In this document: positions 42,194 to 51,015 of the stretch, piece by piece
Position numbering within the stretch: the first letter of the stretch is position 1
How the letters are laid out: each line of letters starts with the position of its first letter
Origin: VAZQ01 sp035293945
Lineage (GTDB): Bacteria > Pseudomonadota > Alphaproteobacteria > Rhizobiales > Xanthobacteraceae
NCBI GenBank assembly: GCA_035293945.1
Contig: DATGLV010000023.1
Location: forward strand, 1-53,097
Direction: 5' to 3'
Length of the DNA: 53,097 nt
Notes under the pieces: model-generated
Seen by the model: the letters and a program-made list of their open reading frames with translations, nothing else
The model's database searches: none
Told to the model about the DNA's origin: nothing
Made by a program: the position numbers and the translations under genes

Positions 42194-42901
42194 GTGGAGG
42201 GCCCGCGCTTTGCCATCTATTTCGTGCCGGCCGCGGGCACCGTATTTTATCGCTTCGGCGCATCGGTGCTGGGCTACGACTGCTACACGGGCGAAGCGGT
42301 CGCGCGTCCGCGCGCGATCGACCTGCCGGAATCAGACTGGGCGGCGCTGACAGCCGAGCCTGCCACTTACGGCTTTCATGCCACCCTCAAGGCGCCGTTC
42401 CGGCTGCGCGGCGACTTCGAACCGGAAGACATTCGCGCGCGCCTGCAAACACTCGCTGCATCGATCCCGGTGATCCACTTCGCGGGAGCCGTGCAATTGA
42501 TCGCCGGATTCGTTGCGGTGGTACCGGTAGCTCCCTTGCCCGCTATTGATCGCCTCGCGGCCGACTGCGTCACGGCGTTCGATCACTTTCGCTTGCCGGC
42601 TACCGAAGCCGAGCGGAACCGCCGGCTTGCGGCCGGCCTGAGCCCGCGCCAGACCGAGCATCTCGACCGCTGGGGATATCCTTATGTGTTCGAGGAGTTT
42701 CGCTTTCACATGACGCTGACGGGTCGGCTCGATCCCGAGCGGCGCGAGGCTATCCACGCGCGCCTGCAGTGCGAATTTGCCCGCCAATGCGGAGCTGACG
42801 CGATCCAAATCGACCGCATTGCGCTGGTGCGCCAGGCTGAGCCGCGCGCGCGATTCCGTGTCGTAAGCCAGGTTCGGTTGACGCGGAATTCAGCAGGATA
42901 G
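42194..42901 (+). CDS. DUF1045 2H phosphoesterase (phosphonate metabolism)
   Basis: A 235-residue protein of the DUF1045 type found in phosphonate gene clusters. Two HxT motifs, GFHATLKAPF near residue 57 and FHMTLTGRL near 172, identify it as a 2H phosphoesterase. Because no phnP gene is present, it could perform the opening of the cyclic phosphate that PhnP does elsewhere, which is my inference. The start is uncertain: a GTG at 42194 preceded by AAGGA is preferred, but a TTG at 42173 overlapping the phnM stop is possible. Confidence 0.8.
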   Translation: MEGPRFAIYFVPAAGTVFYRFGASVLGYDCYTGEAVARPRAIDLPESDWAALTAEPATYGFHATLKAPFRLRGDFEPEDIRARLQTLAASIPVIHFAGAVQLIAGFVAVVPVAPLPAIDRLAADCVTAFDHFRLPATEAERNRRLAAGLSPRQTEHLDRWGYPYVFEEFRFHMTLTGRLDPERREAIHARLQCEFARQCGADAIQIDRIALVRQAEPRARFRVVSQVRLTRNSAG

Positions 42902-43125
42902 CCTGCGGCACCTATTCGTAGGTCGCAAGCGGCATTCATCCCGCTGTCACAAACGTCACATAGGCTTTTTTGAACTTTGGAGACGCAAGGCTCACCTGCC
43001 CGCGGAGCGTTCGGTTGACCGCCTCACATCGGGTTGGGCACGCACAACGTCTTGCGTCTTGCTGAATTTTGCGTTCGCCGATTTGCGTCGCCGTCAGCCG
43101 CCCCAAACATGACCGGAGGTTTCGA
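42902..43125. other. intergenic region before phnD
   Basis: This gap carries CTGTCAC and GTCACA at 42944-42960, a loose match to one PHO box, but the two halves are not 11 bases apart as in a true box. GGAGG lies before the phnD ATG. No gene is seen. Confidence 0.35.
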
Positions 43126-44049
43126 ATGAACGGGCAATCTCATCGGATCGTTTCCGTTCGCACTTGGTCCGCAGCCGCCATGGCGTTCGCGGTCGTCCTC
43201 GCAAGCCCGCCAGGTGCAGCGCGTGCGGATGACTGCCCCAACGGCGGTACCTTGCGTTTCGGCGTCGAGCCTTACGACACAGCGGCGCGCCTCGTACCGA
43301 TCTACCAAAAGGTCGGCAAATTGATCGGCGACAAGCTCGGCTGCAAGGTCGAAGTCTATGTGGCGACGGCGTACAACGCCGAGATCGAAGCCATGCGCAA
43401 CGGCAAGCTCGAAGTGGGTGAGTTCGGTCCGCTCGGCTATGTGCTGGCGCATCAGGTCGCGAAGGCCGAGGCGGTCGGCGCGTTCGGCACCGCGGACGGC
43501 AAGCCGGATACTTATTGGGCGAGCCTCGTCACCTATCCGTCGTCCGGGATCAAAACAATCGCGGATATCCGTGGGCATTCCTTCGCGTTCTCGGATCCGG
43601 CTTCAACCTCGGGCCATTTGTTCCCGGCCTACGCGCTGCGCAAGGCCGGCATCGATCCGGAAAAGGACATCAAGGCGATCTTCGCCGGCAGCCACACCGC
43701 CTCATTCGAGGCCATCTACAATCACAAGGTCGACGCCGGCGAGTTGAACAGCGAGGAAGTGGAGTCGGCGAAACAGCGCGGACATTACAAGGACGGCGAT
43801 CTGGTCTTTCTGTGGAAATCCGACCCGATCCCGACCGATCCGTTCGCCGTGCGGGCCGATCTGCCCGCACCCTTCAAGCAGAAGCTTGCGAACGTGCTGC
43901 AGCATCTCGACCTGACGAGCCTCGACCCGAACGATCGCAAGATCATGGTCGGCCAAGAAATCACCCAGCTCGTTCCGGCTTCCGACGGGCTCTACGACGG
44001 CATCCGCGATCTGGTGAAAACGTTGAACATCGATCTGGCGAAGCTTTAG
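43126..44049 (+). CDS. phnD: phosphonate ABC transporter substrate-binding protein PhnD
   Basis: A 307-residue periplasmic binding protein with a Sec signal (ending ARA near residue 35). LRFGVEPYDTAARLVPIYQKVGKLIGDKLGCKVEVYVATAYNAEIEAMRNGKLEVGEFGPLGYVLA is the typical PhnD core, and SDPASTSGHLFPAYALRKAGIDPEKD near 164 the second. It binds phosphonates and phosphite in the periplasm. I took the ATG at 43126 with GGAGG 6 bases upstream. It is followed by the phnC gene after 91 bases containing a repeat. Confidence 0.9.
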   Translation: MNGQSHRIVSVRTWSAAAMAFAVVLASPPGAARADDCPNGGTLRFGVEPYDTAARLVPIYQKVGKLIGDKLGCKVEVYVATAYNAEIEAMRNGKLEVGEFGPLGYVLAHQVAKAEAVGAFGTADGKPDTYWASLVTYPSSGIKTIADIRGHSFAFSDPASTSGHLFPAYALRKAGIDPEKDIKAIFAGSHTASFEAIYNHKVDAGELNSEEVESAKQRGHYKDGDLVFLWKSDPIPTDPFAVRADLPAPFKQKLANVLQHLDLTSLDPNDRKIMVGQEITQLVPASDGLYDGIRDLVKTLNIDLAKL

Positions 44050-44145
44050 GGCATGATCCCGATAATTTTCCTGCCTTGCGAAAGCCAGGGTGGATGACGG
44101 CTTTCGGAAAGATCATGCTCCACCAAAAATGTAGAGCGGAATGAT
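44050..44145. repeat. palindromic GCATGATC repeat between phnD and phnC
   Basis: Arms GCATGATC (44051-44058) and GATCATGC (44111-44118) with an inner CTTTCGGAAA-type stretch. It resembles the element at 6525 after the P-type ATPase. Its place within an operon may form an RNA hairpin that lowers expression of phnC and phnE relative to phnD. Confidence 0.65.
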
Positions 44146-44938
44146 TGATTCGCCGAAAGATCATCCTACTCTGGCGATTCGGGAAGCCAACTCGATGCTG
44201 CGTGTCCGCGGCCTCTCGCTGCGCTACCCGAACGGTACTCTCGCGCTGACCGATTTCGAGCTGACGCTTGCGGCGGGCGAATTCGCGGTGGTGCTGGGCG
44301 GCAACGGCAGCGGCAAGACGACGCTGCTGCGCTGCATCGCCAGAACCGTTAAGCCGAGCGCCGGCGAGGTCTGGCTCGGTGACATCGACCTCAGCGTGCT
44401 GGACGGTGAGAAGCTGCGCCGGGCGCGCTTGGCGTTGGCCATGATCTGTCAGCATGCGAGCCTGGTCCGCCGCAGGAGCGTGCTGGCGAACGTCGCCACC
44501 GGGACGCTTGGACGACATCGAACGTTGTGGACGGCGCTCGGCGGCTTGCCGGCCGCGGAGCTCGAGGCGGCGCGCGGCCACCTGGCTGAAGTCGGCCTGG
44601 CGGATCTGGCCGAGCGGCGCGCCGGCACGCTCTCGGGTGGTCAGGCCCAACGCGTCTCCATCGCGCGCGCGCTTGCCCAACGGCCGCGCGTGCTGCTCGC
44701 CGACGAACCGGTTGCAAGCCTTGATCCGGAGGCCGCCGAGGACATCATGCGCTTGCTGCAGCGGCTGGCGCGCACGGAGCGGATCGCCGTGCTTTGCGTG
44801 CTGCACCAGGTCGAGCTGGCCTACGCCTATGCGGACCGTGTGATTGGCATTCGAGCAGGACGCATCGCCTTCGATCTGCCGAAGAGCCAACTGTCGCGCG
44901 AGGCGGTGCATCGGCTCTATCTCCCGGCCGCGGCATGA
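44141..44938 (+). CDS. phnC: phosphonate ABC transporter ATPase PhnC
   Basis: A 265-residue ABC ATPase with Walker A GGNGSGKTTLLR near residue 51, signature LSGGQAQRVSIARAL near 166 and Walker B VLLADEPVASLDP near 186. It energises import of phosphonates together with PhnE and PhnD. The first 20 residues before RVRGLSLRYPNG are weakly conserved, so an internal ATG (MLRVRGLS) could be the true start. The stop overlaps the PhnE ATG by four bases. Confidence 0.9.
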   Translation: MIDSPKDHPTLAIREANSMLRVRGLSLRYPNGTLALTDFELTLAAGEFAVVLGGNGSGKTTLLRCIARTVKPSAGEVWLGDIDLSVLDGEKLRRARLALAMICQHASLVRRRSVLANVATGTLGRHRTLWTALGGLPAAELEAARGHLAEVGLADLAERRAGTLSGGQAQRVSIARALAQRPRVLLADEPVASLDPEAAEDIMRLLQRLARTERIAVLCVLHQVELAYAYADRVIGIRAGRIAFDLPKSQLSREAVHRLYLPAAA

Positions 44939-45756
44939 AAGCCGACCTTGCGCCGCGCGGGCTCGGTCGCCCCACCATGACGAACTCATGGGGCCGGGCG
45001 CTGGCGATCGCGCTTTATTTCGCCGCCGCGCTGCTGGTCGTCGCCATCGTGGCTCAGGCGCTCATCGTCGTCGAGGCGCGGCCGCAAGATCTCATTACCG
45101 GAATCCACGGCATGGCCGATATCATCCGCCGCTCCATGCCGCCGGATTTCTCCCGCTTTCCCTCGACGCTGTGGCCGACCCTGCAGACCGTCGACATCGC
45201 ACTGTTCGGGACCGCCATCGGCATCGTTATCGCTCTGCCGCTCGCTCTGCTCGCGGCCGTCAATATGACGCCCTCGCGTTATGCCTATTACGGCGCACGC
45301 GGCATCATCGGTTTCACCCGGGCCGTGCCGGATCTGGTGTGGGCGCTGTTGTTCGTCACGGCTGTTGGGCTCGGGCCCTTTCCGGGAGGCCTGGCTCTGG
45401 GCGTACATTCGGTCGGCATGCTCGGCCGGCTATTCGCAGAAACCATCGAGCAAATGGATATGGCGCCCATCCAGGCCCTGGAGCTCACCGGCGCGCGTCG
45501 CGTCCAGGTGTTCACCCACGGCATCATTCCGACGATCCTGCCCTCGCTGCTCGGGATCAGCCTCTATCGCCTGGACGAAAACATCCGCTCGTCGCTGGTG
45601 CTCGGCTTCGTTGGCGCGGGCGGCATCGGTTTTCAGCTGCTTACGGCCATGAATCTGTTCCAGTATCAGGAAGTGTCCCTGCTGCTCATCATCATTTTCG
45701 TCATCGTGCTTGGTGCGGAACGAATATCGGCCGCGCTGCGCGAGCGTCTGGCCTGA
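44935..45756 (+). CDS. phnE: phosphonate ABC transporter permease PhnE
   Basis: A 273-residue inner-membrane permease with about six membrane segments. VDIALFGTAIGIVIALPLALLAAVNMTPSRYAYYGARGI near residue 82 and the EAA-like loop ALELTGARRVQVFTHGIIPTILPSLLGISLYRLDENIRSSLVLGFVGAGGIGFQL near 184 are PhnE hallmarks. Only one permease gene is present. It ends the rightward phn operon. A weak inverted repeat lies 30 bases later (45788-45818). Confidence 0.92.
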   Translation: MKADLAPRGLGRPTMTNSWGRALAIALYFAAALLVVAIVAQALIVVEARPQDLITGIHGMADIIRRSMPPDFSRFPSTLWPTLQTVDIALFGTAIGIVIALPLALLAAVNMTPSRYAYYGARGIIGFTRAVPDLVWALLFVTAVGLGPFPGGLALGVHSVGMLGRLFAETIEQMDMAPIQALELTGARRVQVFTHGIIPTILPSLLGISLYRLDENIRSSLVLGFVGAGGIGFQLLTAMNLFQYQEVSLLLIIIFVIVLGAERISAALRERLA

Positions 45757-45841
45757 CGAGCTTGCCTGCGGGGCGCAGATCTCGGCGGCCTTCTCGGGGC
45801 TCGACGCTCCCGGAAGGCGGAAGGTCAGCGTGCCTGCCTTT

Positions 45842-46864
45842 TCAACACATCCTCGGGATTGCGAAGAAATTGCACAGCCTGAAAAATGAGATCGCATTGA
45901 ATGGAAACATGGCCAGCGAATAGTGACCGCAATCCAGCTCCCGCCAGACGCATTGGCCTCCTGCTTGCCGCAATTCCCGAACAAACCTCGCGGTGAGTTG
46001 CGGCAGCACGACCCGATCTCTGCGACCGGACAGAATCAAGCTGCGATGACCGGGCCTCGCCAGCAACTTCGCAAACGTCCCCGTGCTGATAATGCCCCAG
46101 ACCTGCTGCAGCTCGCCCAATGTCATATTCGCGGCCGCCAATCCTGCGCGAATGTGGCGGGTCGCTCGTCCGCTCCAGACCACTTCAGCGAAATCGCCGG
46201 CAGTAAGGATCAAGGCCGAGGCTGATACACGCGAATCGTGTGCGGCCACCAGCCCGCCGACACACGAGCCAAGGCTCAGACCGATCAGGCCCAGCCTCTC
46301 ATGTCCCCTCGCCTCGAGCCAATCGAACACTGCGCTTGTGTCGAGGACAGCCTGCCGCACCGACCTGATCGTTCTCCCCAGATTGGCACTGAGGAAATAG
46401 TCGGAAAACGTTGCGCTCGGCCGGCTTCGCCAGCCGTGATAGGGCAAGGTCACCTCAACGACAGTGAATCCAAGTCTCCTCAGGTGGCGTGAGAATGCTT
46501 GGTAAGCCCACAATGCAGCATTCCAGTGCGGCAGGACCACCACCGCACCACGTCGTTTCCGCGACTCATAAACTCGCGCATAGACCGTGTTGTTGGCGGC
46601 TGTTTCCGTGACAATCGAGCTTGGAAACGCAAGAAGGCCATCCGCGAACCGGAAGTTGTAGGCGCAATTTGCCGGCCTGGAATAGAGCTCGGCGGAGCTC
46701 GCCACCCTTTTGTTCGCAGCCCTTGCCAGGTCCGCAACACCTGCACCGTCACCCAGCTCACGGAAGGCCAGCGATGCGGCAACTGACAGGGGTTCGACTA
46801 TTTTCTTATTCTCGTCTTCGGCCGCTTGGCGCTCGTCCCAGCGGTCCAACCAACTCCCCAACAT
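45842..46864 (-). CDS. alpha/beta hydrolase family protein
   Basis: A 340-residue alpha/beta hydrolase. The nucleophile elbow GLSLGS near residue 195, the acid in SGRRDRVVL near 277 and a histidine in LDCGHYSLAMF near 310 form a plausible Ser-Asp-His triad. GAVVVLPHWNAALWAYQAFSRHLRRLGFTVVEV near 107 is the usual first strands. It lacks a signal peptide. The substrate is not recognised. I prefer the ATG at 46864, with AGGGGAG 8 bases upstream; a GTG at 46873 is in frame. Transcribed toward phnE; no operon partner. Confidence 0.78.
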   Translation of the reverse strand: MLGSWLDRWDERQAAEDENKKIVEPLSVAASLAFRELGDGAGVADLARAANKRVASSAELYSRPANCAYNFRFADGLLAFPSSIVTETAANNTVYARVYESRKRRGAVVVLPHWNAALWAYQAFSRHLRRLGFTVVEVTLPYHGWRSRPSATFSDYFLSANLGRTIRSVRQAVLDTSAVFDWLEARGHERLGLIGLSLGSCVGGLVAAHDSRVSASALILTAGDFAEVVWSGRATRHIRAGLAAANMTLGELQQVWGIISTGTFAKLLARPGHRSLILSGRRDRVVLPQLTARFVRELRQAGGQCVWRELDCGHYSLAMFPFNAISFFRLCNFFAIPRMC

Positions 46865-47304
46865 CCCCGTCACTCCCCTACCACCCCACGACAGACCGGG
46901 CGGAGGATCTTCTATTCCTTCGGCGGAATGATTGCGGCGACGAGCGAATGGCCAATCAGAGCAAGCAATCCCGCGCCGGTCCGATACCCGCTATAGTTGC
47001 ACGGCGCGGAAGCGATTCGCAATGACATTATTTCAATCTTCAGCTTCGTGTGTGTCGACCTTCGCCGATGCGAGGCGCGATCTTGATGATCATCGCATAC
47101 GCACCGCTTGCCCGCCTGTCGCTTCACGGCGGCACGCCGGCAGCGTCGAGCAATCTGAAGTGTCTGTCGCCGGCGCGGAGATTTCCATCCCGAGGCCAGC
47201 CTCGCGGCCCCTCGAAACAATGCCGCTTGACGGGGTTAGGGTTCGACGGCAGACACACGAGCGTACATGGATCAAACATCGAGACTGAGCATCTGGAACT
47301 TGGA
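46865..47304. other. intergenic region, no gene seen
   Basis: These 440 bases separate the divergent hydrolase and SDR genes. Short frames on both strands have no recognisable product. No promoter element or repeat was identified. Confidence 0.4.
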
Positions 47305-48087
47305 ATGAAGGCGGGCCTGACCGGAAAGACCGCATTGGTAACTGGGTCGAGCCGAGGCATCGGCCGCGGCATCGCGCTGGCGCTCGCCGCAGCAGGCTGC
47401 AACACGGTGCTGACCGGCCGTGATGCTGCAGCGCTTGCGGAGGTCGCCGCGGTTGCTGAAAGCAAGGGCGTCAAGGCCCAGGTGGTGGCGCTCGATCTCC
47501 GCGCCGCGGATGCCGCCGCCACCCTGATCGCGGCGGCGCGCGATGCCTTTGGCAGCCTTGATATTCTCGTCAACAATGCCGGCTCGACCAAGCGCGGCGA
47601 TTTCTTTGCACTCAGCGACGCCGATTGGCAGGACGGATTTGCACTCAAGTTCTTTGCCCACGTGCGGCTCGCGCGCGCGGCCTGGCCGCTGCTCAAGGAG
47701 CGCAGTGGATCGCTTGTGACGATCGGAGGCACGAGCGGGCGCAAACCGCAGGCGAGCTTTACGATCGGCAGCTCGGTCAATGCCGCTTGTGCGGCCTTCA
47801 CCAAGGCGCTCGCCGATCTCGGTAAGCGGGACGGCGTGCAGGTCAATTGCATCCATCCGAGCCTGGTCGATACCGACCGGCAAGGGCGCCGTATCGAAGC
47901 GGAGATGAAGCGGACCGGTCAGGGCGAAGCCGCCGTCCGCGCAGAGTTTTGTCGCGAAGCCGGAATCACACGCTTCGGCACCCCGCAGGACGTCGCCGCA
48001 CTCGTCTGCTTCATGGTATCAAAGAATGGAAGCTGGCTGCACGGCGCGACCATCGATCTCGACGGCGGCGAAATTCCGGTACTTTGA
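47305..48087 (+). CDS. SDR family oxidoreductase lacking the catalytic tyrosine
   Basis: A 260-residue short-chain dehydrogenase-fold protein. The nucleotide site VTGSSRGIGRGIALAL near residue 11 and LVNNAGSTKRG near 89 are normal. At the place of the S-Y-K catalytic triad it reads IGGTSGRKPQASFTIGSSVNAA, so the tyrosine appears to be phenylalanine and the lysine serine. Either chemistry differs or the protein binds nucleotide without acting as a dehydrogenase. The end GSWLHGATIDLDGGEIPVL is typical. I took the ATG at 47305 directly before the fold; the longer frame from 47050 has no support. Confidence 0.8.
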   Translation: MKAGLTGKTALVTGSSRGIGRGIALALAAAGCNTVLTGRDAAALAEVAAVAESKGVKAQVVALDLRAADAAATLIAAARDAFGSLDILVNNAGSTKRGDFFALSDADWQDGFALKFFAHVRLARAAWPLLKERSGSLVTIGGTSGRKPQASFTIGSSVNAACAAFTKALADLGKRDGVQVNCIHPSLVDTDRQGRRIEAEMKRTGQGEAAVRAEFCREAGITRFGTPQDVAALVCFMVSKNGSWLHGATIDLDGGEIPVL

Positions 48088-48217
48088 GGCGTCCGCCAGG
48101 CCGAACCTTTTCCTTGCCAGCCCCCTGCTCTTCGAGCCTTGCTTGTGCTTGAATGCACGCCTTCGTTTGTTGATACGAAAGTTCTTCATGTTGCGAAACA
48201 CGGGAAGGAACCCCCTG

Positions 48218-48616
48218 ATGAAACAGAACCTCAAGCTCGCGCTTGTTCTCTTGGCCGGCGTTGCGCTCGGCGGGGCTGGCGCGACCGCGATCCATGCACA
48301 GCAACCAAAGCCGGCGCCCGGTTATGTGGTGGCCGAGGTCGAGGTCAACGACAATGACACGTTCCAGAAATATGCCTCGCAGGTTCCCGGCACGCTGGCA
48401 CCGTTTGGTGGCAAATACGTGATCCGCGCCGGCAAGGTCACGCCGCTCCCGGGTGAAGGAGATCCACCGAAGGGACGCTTCATCGTCATCGGCTTCGACA
48501 GCGTCGAGAAGGCGAAAGCCTGGGAAGATTCACCGGCCTACGAGGCGATCAAGCCGCTCCGGCACGCCTCGGCCAAGAGCCGCGTCTTCATCATTGAGGG
48601 TCCGCCCGCGCAGTAG
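48218..48616 (+). CDS. DUF1330 exported protein
   Basis: A 132-residue protein with a Sec signal (LKLALVLLAGVALGGAGATAIHAQ) and a DUF1330 domain: GYVVAEVEVNDNDTFQKYASQVPGTLAPFGGKYVIRAG near residue 34 and FIVIGFDSVEKAKAWEDSPAYEAIKPLRHASA near 87. This dimeric ferredoxin-like fold has no assigned reaction. The ATG at 48218 has a GGGAAGGAA site and sits just before the signal. It follows the SDR gene by 130 bases in the same direction. Confidence 0.85.
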   Translation: MKQNLKLALVLLAGVALGGAGATAIHAQQPKPAPGYVVAEVEVNDNDTFQKYASQVPGTLAPFGGKYVIRAGKVTPLPGEGDPPKGRFIVIGFDSVEKAKAWEDSPAYEAIKPLRHASAKSRVFIIEGPPAQ

Positions 48617-48684
48617 GTTAGCTTGTCTTCTCAAGCTGCCGCTGCCGTCGATTCCTTGAGCGCGCCGCGCACCGGGCGCGCCTC

Positions 48685-48793
48685 CTCTCCCCGCTTGCGG
48701 GGAGAGGGTTGGGGTGAGGGGTAGCTTGAGGTTTGAGGATCGGGATTTCGGCCTGTTGGCAATGCCCCCTCACCCGGATCGCGTTGCGATCCG
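48685..48793. repeat. palindromic repeat between convergent genes
   Basis: Hairpin CTCTCCCCGC-tt-GCGGGGAGAG (48685-48706) and hairpin CGGATCGC-gtt-GCGATCCG (48775-48793) with GGGGTGAGGGG and CCCCCTCACCC as long-range arms. A common Hyphomicrobiales repeat; here it separates the convergent DUF1330 and cytochrome c genes and could terminate both. Confidence 0.75.
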
Positions 48794-48844
48794 ACCTTTC
48801 TCACCAGGGAGAGATGAAGAGAGGCACAACCCCAGCCCGATCGA

Positions 48845-49216
48845 CTACTTCGTCGCCTTCTGCAGATAAGCAATGAGGTCGGCGCGATCGCCAGCATCCG
48901 GCATGCCAGCAAATGGCATGCGATTGCCTGGCACTTCCTTCTGCGGATCAGCAATGAAGCTGTCGAGCGTCTGCTGCGTCCAGGTGATACCGCTTCGTTT
49001 CATGGCCGGCGAATAGCGGAAATCCGCGATCTCCCCGGCCTTGCGACCGAACAGGCCGAACAGGCTCGGTCCCACATTGTTCACGCCACGCTCGGTGGTA
49101 TGGCAGGTGGCGCATTCCTCGAAGCGCTTTTCGCCGCGTGCCGGATCTCCATCGGCACGCGCCGCACCGTTGATAATCACAATCGACAGAACGCCGAGCA
49201 ACAAACCGCTGCGCAT
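48845..49216 (-). CDS. monohaem cytochrome c
   Basis: A 123-residue class I cytochrome c with a Sec signal (ending ARA near residue 21), haem site CATCHTTERGVNNVGPSLFGLFGRKAG near residue 36, and a probable methionine ligand in NRMPFAGMPDAGDRADLIAYLQKAT near 100. It likely takes electrons from the flavoprotein encoded just upstream. Two starts are close: 49231 (overlapping the GMC stop) and 49216, which has a better GGAGG site and is used here. It is the last gene of the dehydrogenase operon. Confidence 0.88.
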   Translation of the reverse strand: MRSGLLLGVLSIVIINGAARADGDPARGEKRFEECATCHTTERGVNNVGPSLFGLFGRKAGEIADFRYSPAMKRSGITWTQQTLDSFIADPQKEVPGNRMPFAGMPDAGDRADLIAYLQKATK

Positions 49217-49227
49217 GGGACCTCCGC

Positions 49228-51003
49228 TCATGCCGATACCAGCGGGCCGGGATTCTTGAGATAGCGATTCTTGATTGCGTCCGCCGTCCAATAGGACAGC
49301 GCGCCGACCGGCCCGGTCGGATTGTAGGAAGAATTGTGCGGGAACACGCAGGCGCCGACCACGAACAGATTGTGACAGTCCCAGCTCTGCAGATATTTGT
49401 TGAGCACGCTCTCGCGCGGATTGGTGCCCATGATTGCGCCGCCGGTATTGTGCGTGCTCTGATATGGCACGACCGTCCACGGCTCGGTTCGCGCACTCGC
49501 CGGGTTGAGCGCGGTTGGGTTCATCGAGCGCGCGATCGCATTGACCACGTCGGCGGCGTGGCGGCCCATCTTGTGCTCGTTCTCCTTGTAGTCGAAGGTC
49601 ATGCGCATCAAGGGCTGGCCGAACGCATTGCGATAGGTCGGATCGAGATCGAGGTAGTTGTAGCGGTTCGCCATTACGCTGCCGCTCGCCCCGATATTCA
49701 TTGCGGTCTGATAATACTTCGCGGTCGCCGCCTTCCAGGCCTTTCCCCATTGCGGCGTGCCGTTGGGGACCGGGCGGTAACCGATCGGCAAGGGCGTATT
49801 GAATCCGGCACCGATATTGTAGCCGCCGACGAAGCCATGCGGCCCGCGGTCGAAGTCAAGATTGATGTTGTAGTCGTCGATGGTGACGTTGGAGCCGCCG
49901 GCGCTCATGAACGGATTGAAGTGCCGGCCCTCGAAGAACAGGGTAGCGCCGGCGCCGGTCTGGTAGCAGTAGTTCTTGCCTACCACGCCCTTCTGCGCCG
50001 CCGGGTCGTAAGGCTCGCCGATGCCGGAGAGAAGCAAAAGGTGCACGTTGTTGAGCGCATAAGCGCACAGCAGCACGATGCCGGCCGGTTGCTCGTATTC
50101 CTCGCCGGTGAGCAGGTTGGTGTAGGTCACCCCGGTGACCTTCTTGCCGTCAGAGTCCTTGAGCACTTTGGTGACCCAGGAGTTGGTGCGCAGCTCGAAA
50201 TTCTCCTTGCGCAGGGCAATCGGTATCACGGCCACGTGCGGGCTGCCTTTGGCATTCGCCTCGCAGCCGAAGCGCTGGCAGAAGCCGCAATATTGGCAGG
50301 CCCCGAATGTGGCCCCATCCGGGTTGGTATAGGCGCGCGAGGCATTGGCGGTCGGCCGCGGGAACGGGTGATACCCGGCATTCTTCGCCGCCTTCGCGAA
50401 CATTTCGCTCGACAGGATCGTGGTGAGAGGGGGCAGCGGATAGTCGCGGTTGCGCGGGGCTTCGAACGGGTTGCCGCCTTCCTGGATCTGGCCGCGCAGA
50501 TTTCCGGCCTTGCCGGAGATCGCGGCCGTATACTCGAACCGGTCGTAATACGGCTCGAGCTCCTCGTAGCTGATGCCCCAGTCCTGGATGGTCATGTCGC
50601 CCGGGATGAAGCTCTTGCCGTAGCGCTGCTCGCAGAGCGAGCGCACCTTGAATTCCATGTCGGTCCAGCGCCAAGTGTGACCGCTCCAGTGCACGCCGGA
50701 GCCGCCGACGCCATCGCCGGGCAGGAACGAACCGAGCCGCCGCATCGGCAGCGCCTCCTGGGTCGGCTCGTTGCGCACCGTGAGCGTGTCGCGCGCCGTA
50801 TTCATCATCAGGTCGTGGCGCACCACGTAGCGCAGCTCGTCGCGGATACCGGGCAAGGCGTAATCTTCCGCGGTCGTACGCATCTCGCCGCGCTCGAGCG
50901 CCACAACCTTGAGACCCGCCTTGGCGAGCTCGAGCGAAAGAATGCCGCCGGTCCAACCGAGGCCAACGACCACGACATCGACGTCTTTGAGCTTCGTGAC
51001 CAT
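49228..51003 (-). CDS. GMC-type flavoprotein dehydrogenase, large subunit
   Basis: A 591-residue GMC oxidoreductase like the large subunit of the gluconate 2-dehydrogenase or other membrane sugar/alcohol dehydrogenases. VVVVGLGWTGGILSLELAKAGLKVVALERG near residue 10 is the FAD-binding site; CQYCGFCQRFGCEANAKG near 237 is the cysteine-rich segment; and VPYQSTHNTGGAIMG near 511 carries the family's C-terminal His/Asn region. No own signal peptide, so it is probably exported with its Tat-signal small subunit. The substrate is unknown. It lies 12 bases after the small-subunit gene. Confidence 0.85.
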   Translation of the reverse strand: MVTKLKDVDVVVVGLGWTGGILSLELAKAGLKVVALERGEMRTTAEDYALPGIRDELRYVVRHDLMMNTARDTLTVRNEPTQEALPMRRLGSFLPGDGVGGSGVHWSGHTWRWTDMEFKVRSLCEQRYGKSFIPGDMTIQDWGISYEELEPYYDRFEYTAAISGKAGNLRGQIQEGGNPFEAPRNRDYPLPPLTTILSSEMFAKAAKNAGYHPFPRPTANASRAYTNPDGATFGACQYCGFCQRFGCEANAKGSPHVAVIPIALRKENFELRTNSWVTKVLKDSDGKKVTGVTYTNLLTGEEYEQPAGIVLLCAYALNNVHLLLLSGIGEPYDPAAQKGVVGKNYCYQTGAGATLFFEGRHFNPFMSAGGSNVTIDDYNINLDFDRGPHGFVGGYNIGAGFNTPLPIGYRPVPNGTPQWGKAWKAATAKYYQTAMNIGASGSVMANRYNYLDLDPTYRNAFGQPLMRMTFDYKENEHKMGRHAADVVNAIARSMNPTALNPASARTEPWTVVPYQSTHNTGGAIMGTNPRESVLNKYLQSWDCHNLFVVGACVFPHNSSYNPTGPVGALSYWTADAIKNRYLKNPGPLVSA

Positions 51004-51015
51004 GTCGACCTCCCG

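Noticed and set aside
42944..42960. PHO-box-like CTGTCAC ... GTCACA before phnD
   Set aside because: The half-sites are spaced about 9 bases apart instead of 11 and only one half fits well, so a PhoB site is not supported.
45788..45818. Hairpin after phnE as a terminator
   Set aside because: The stem is short and bulged and lacks a T-tract, so I do not list it as a feature.
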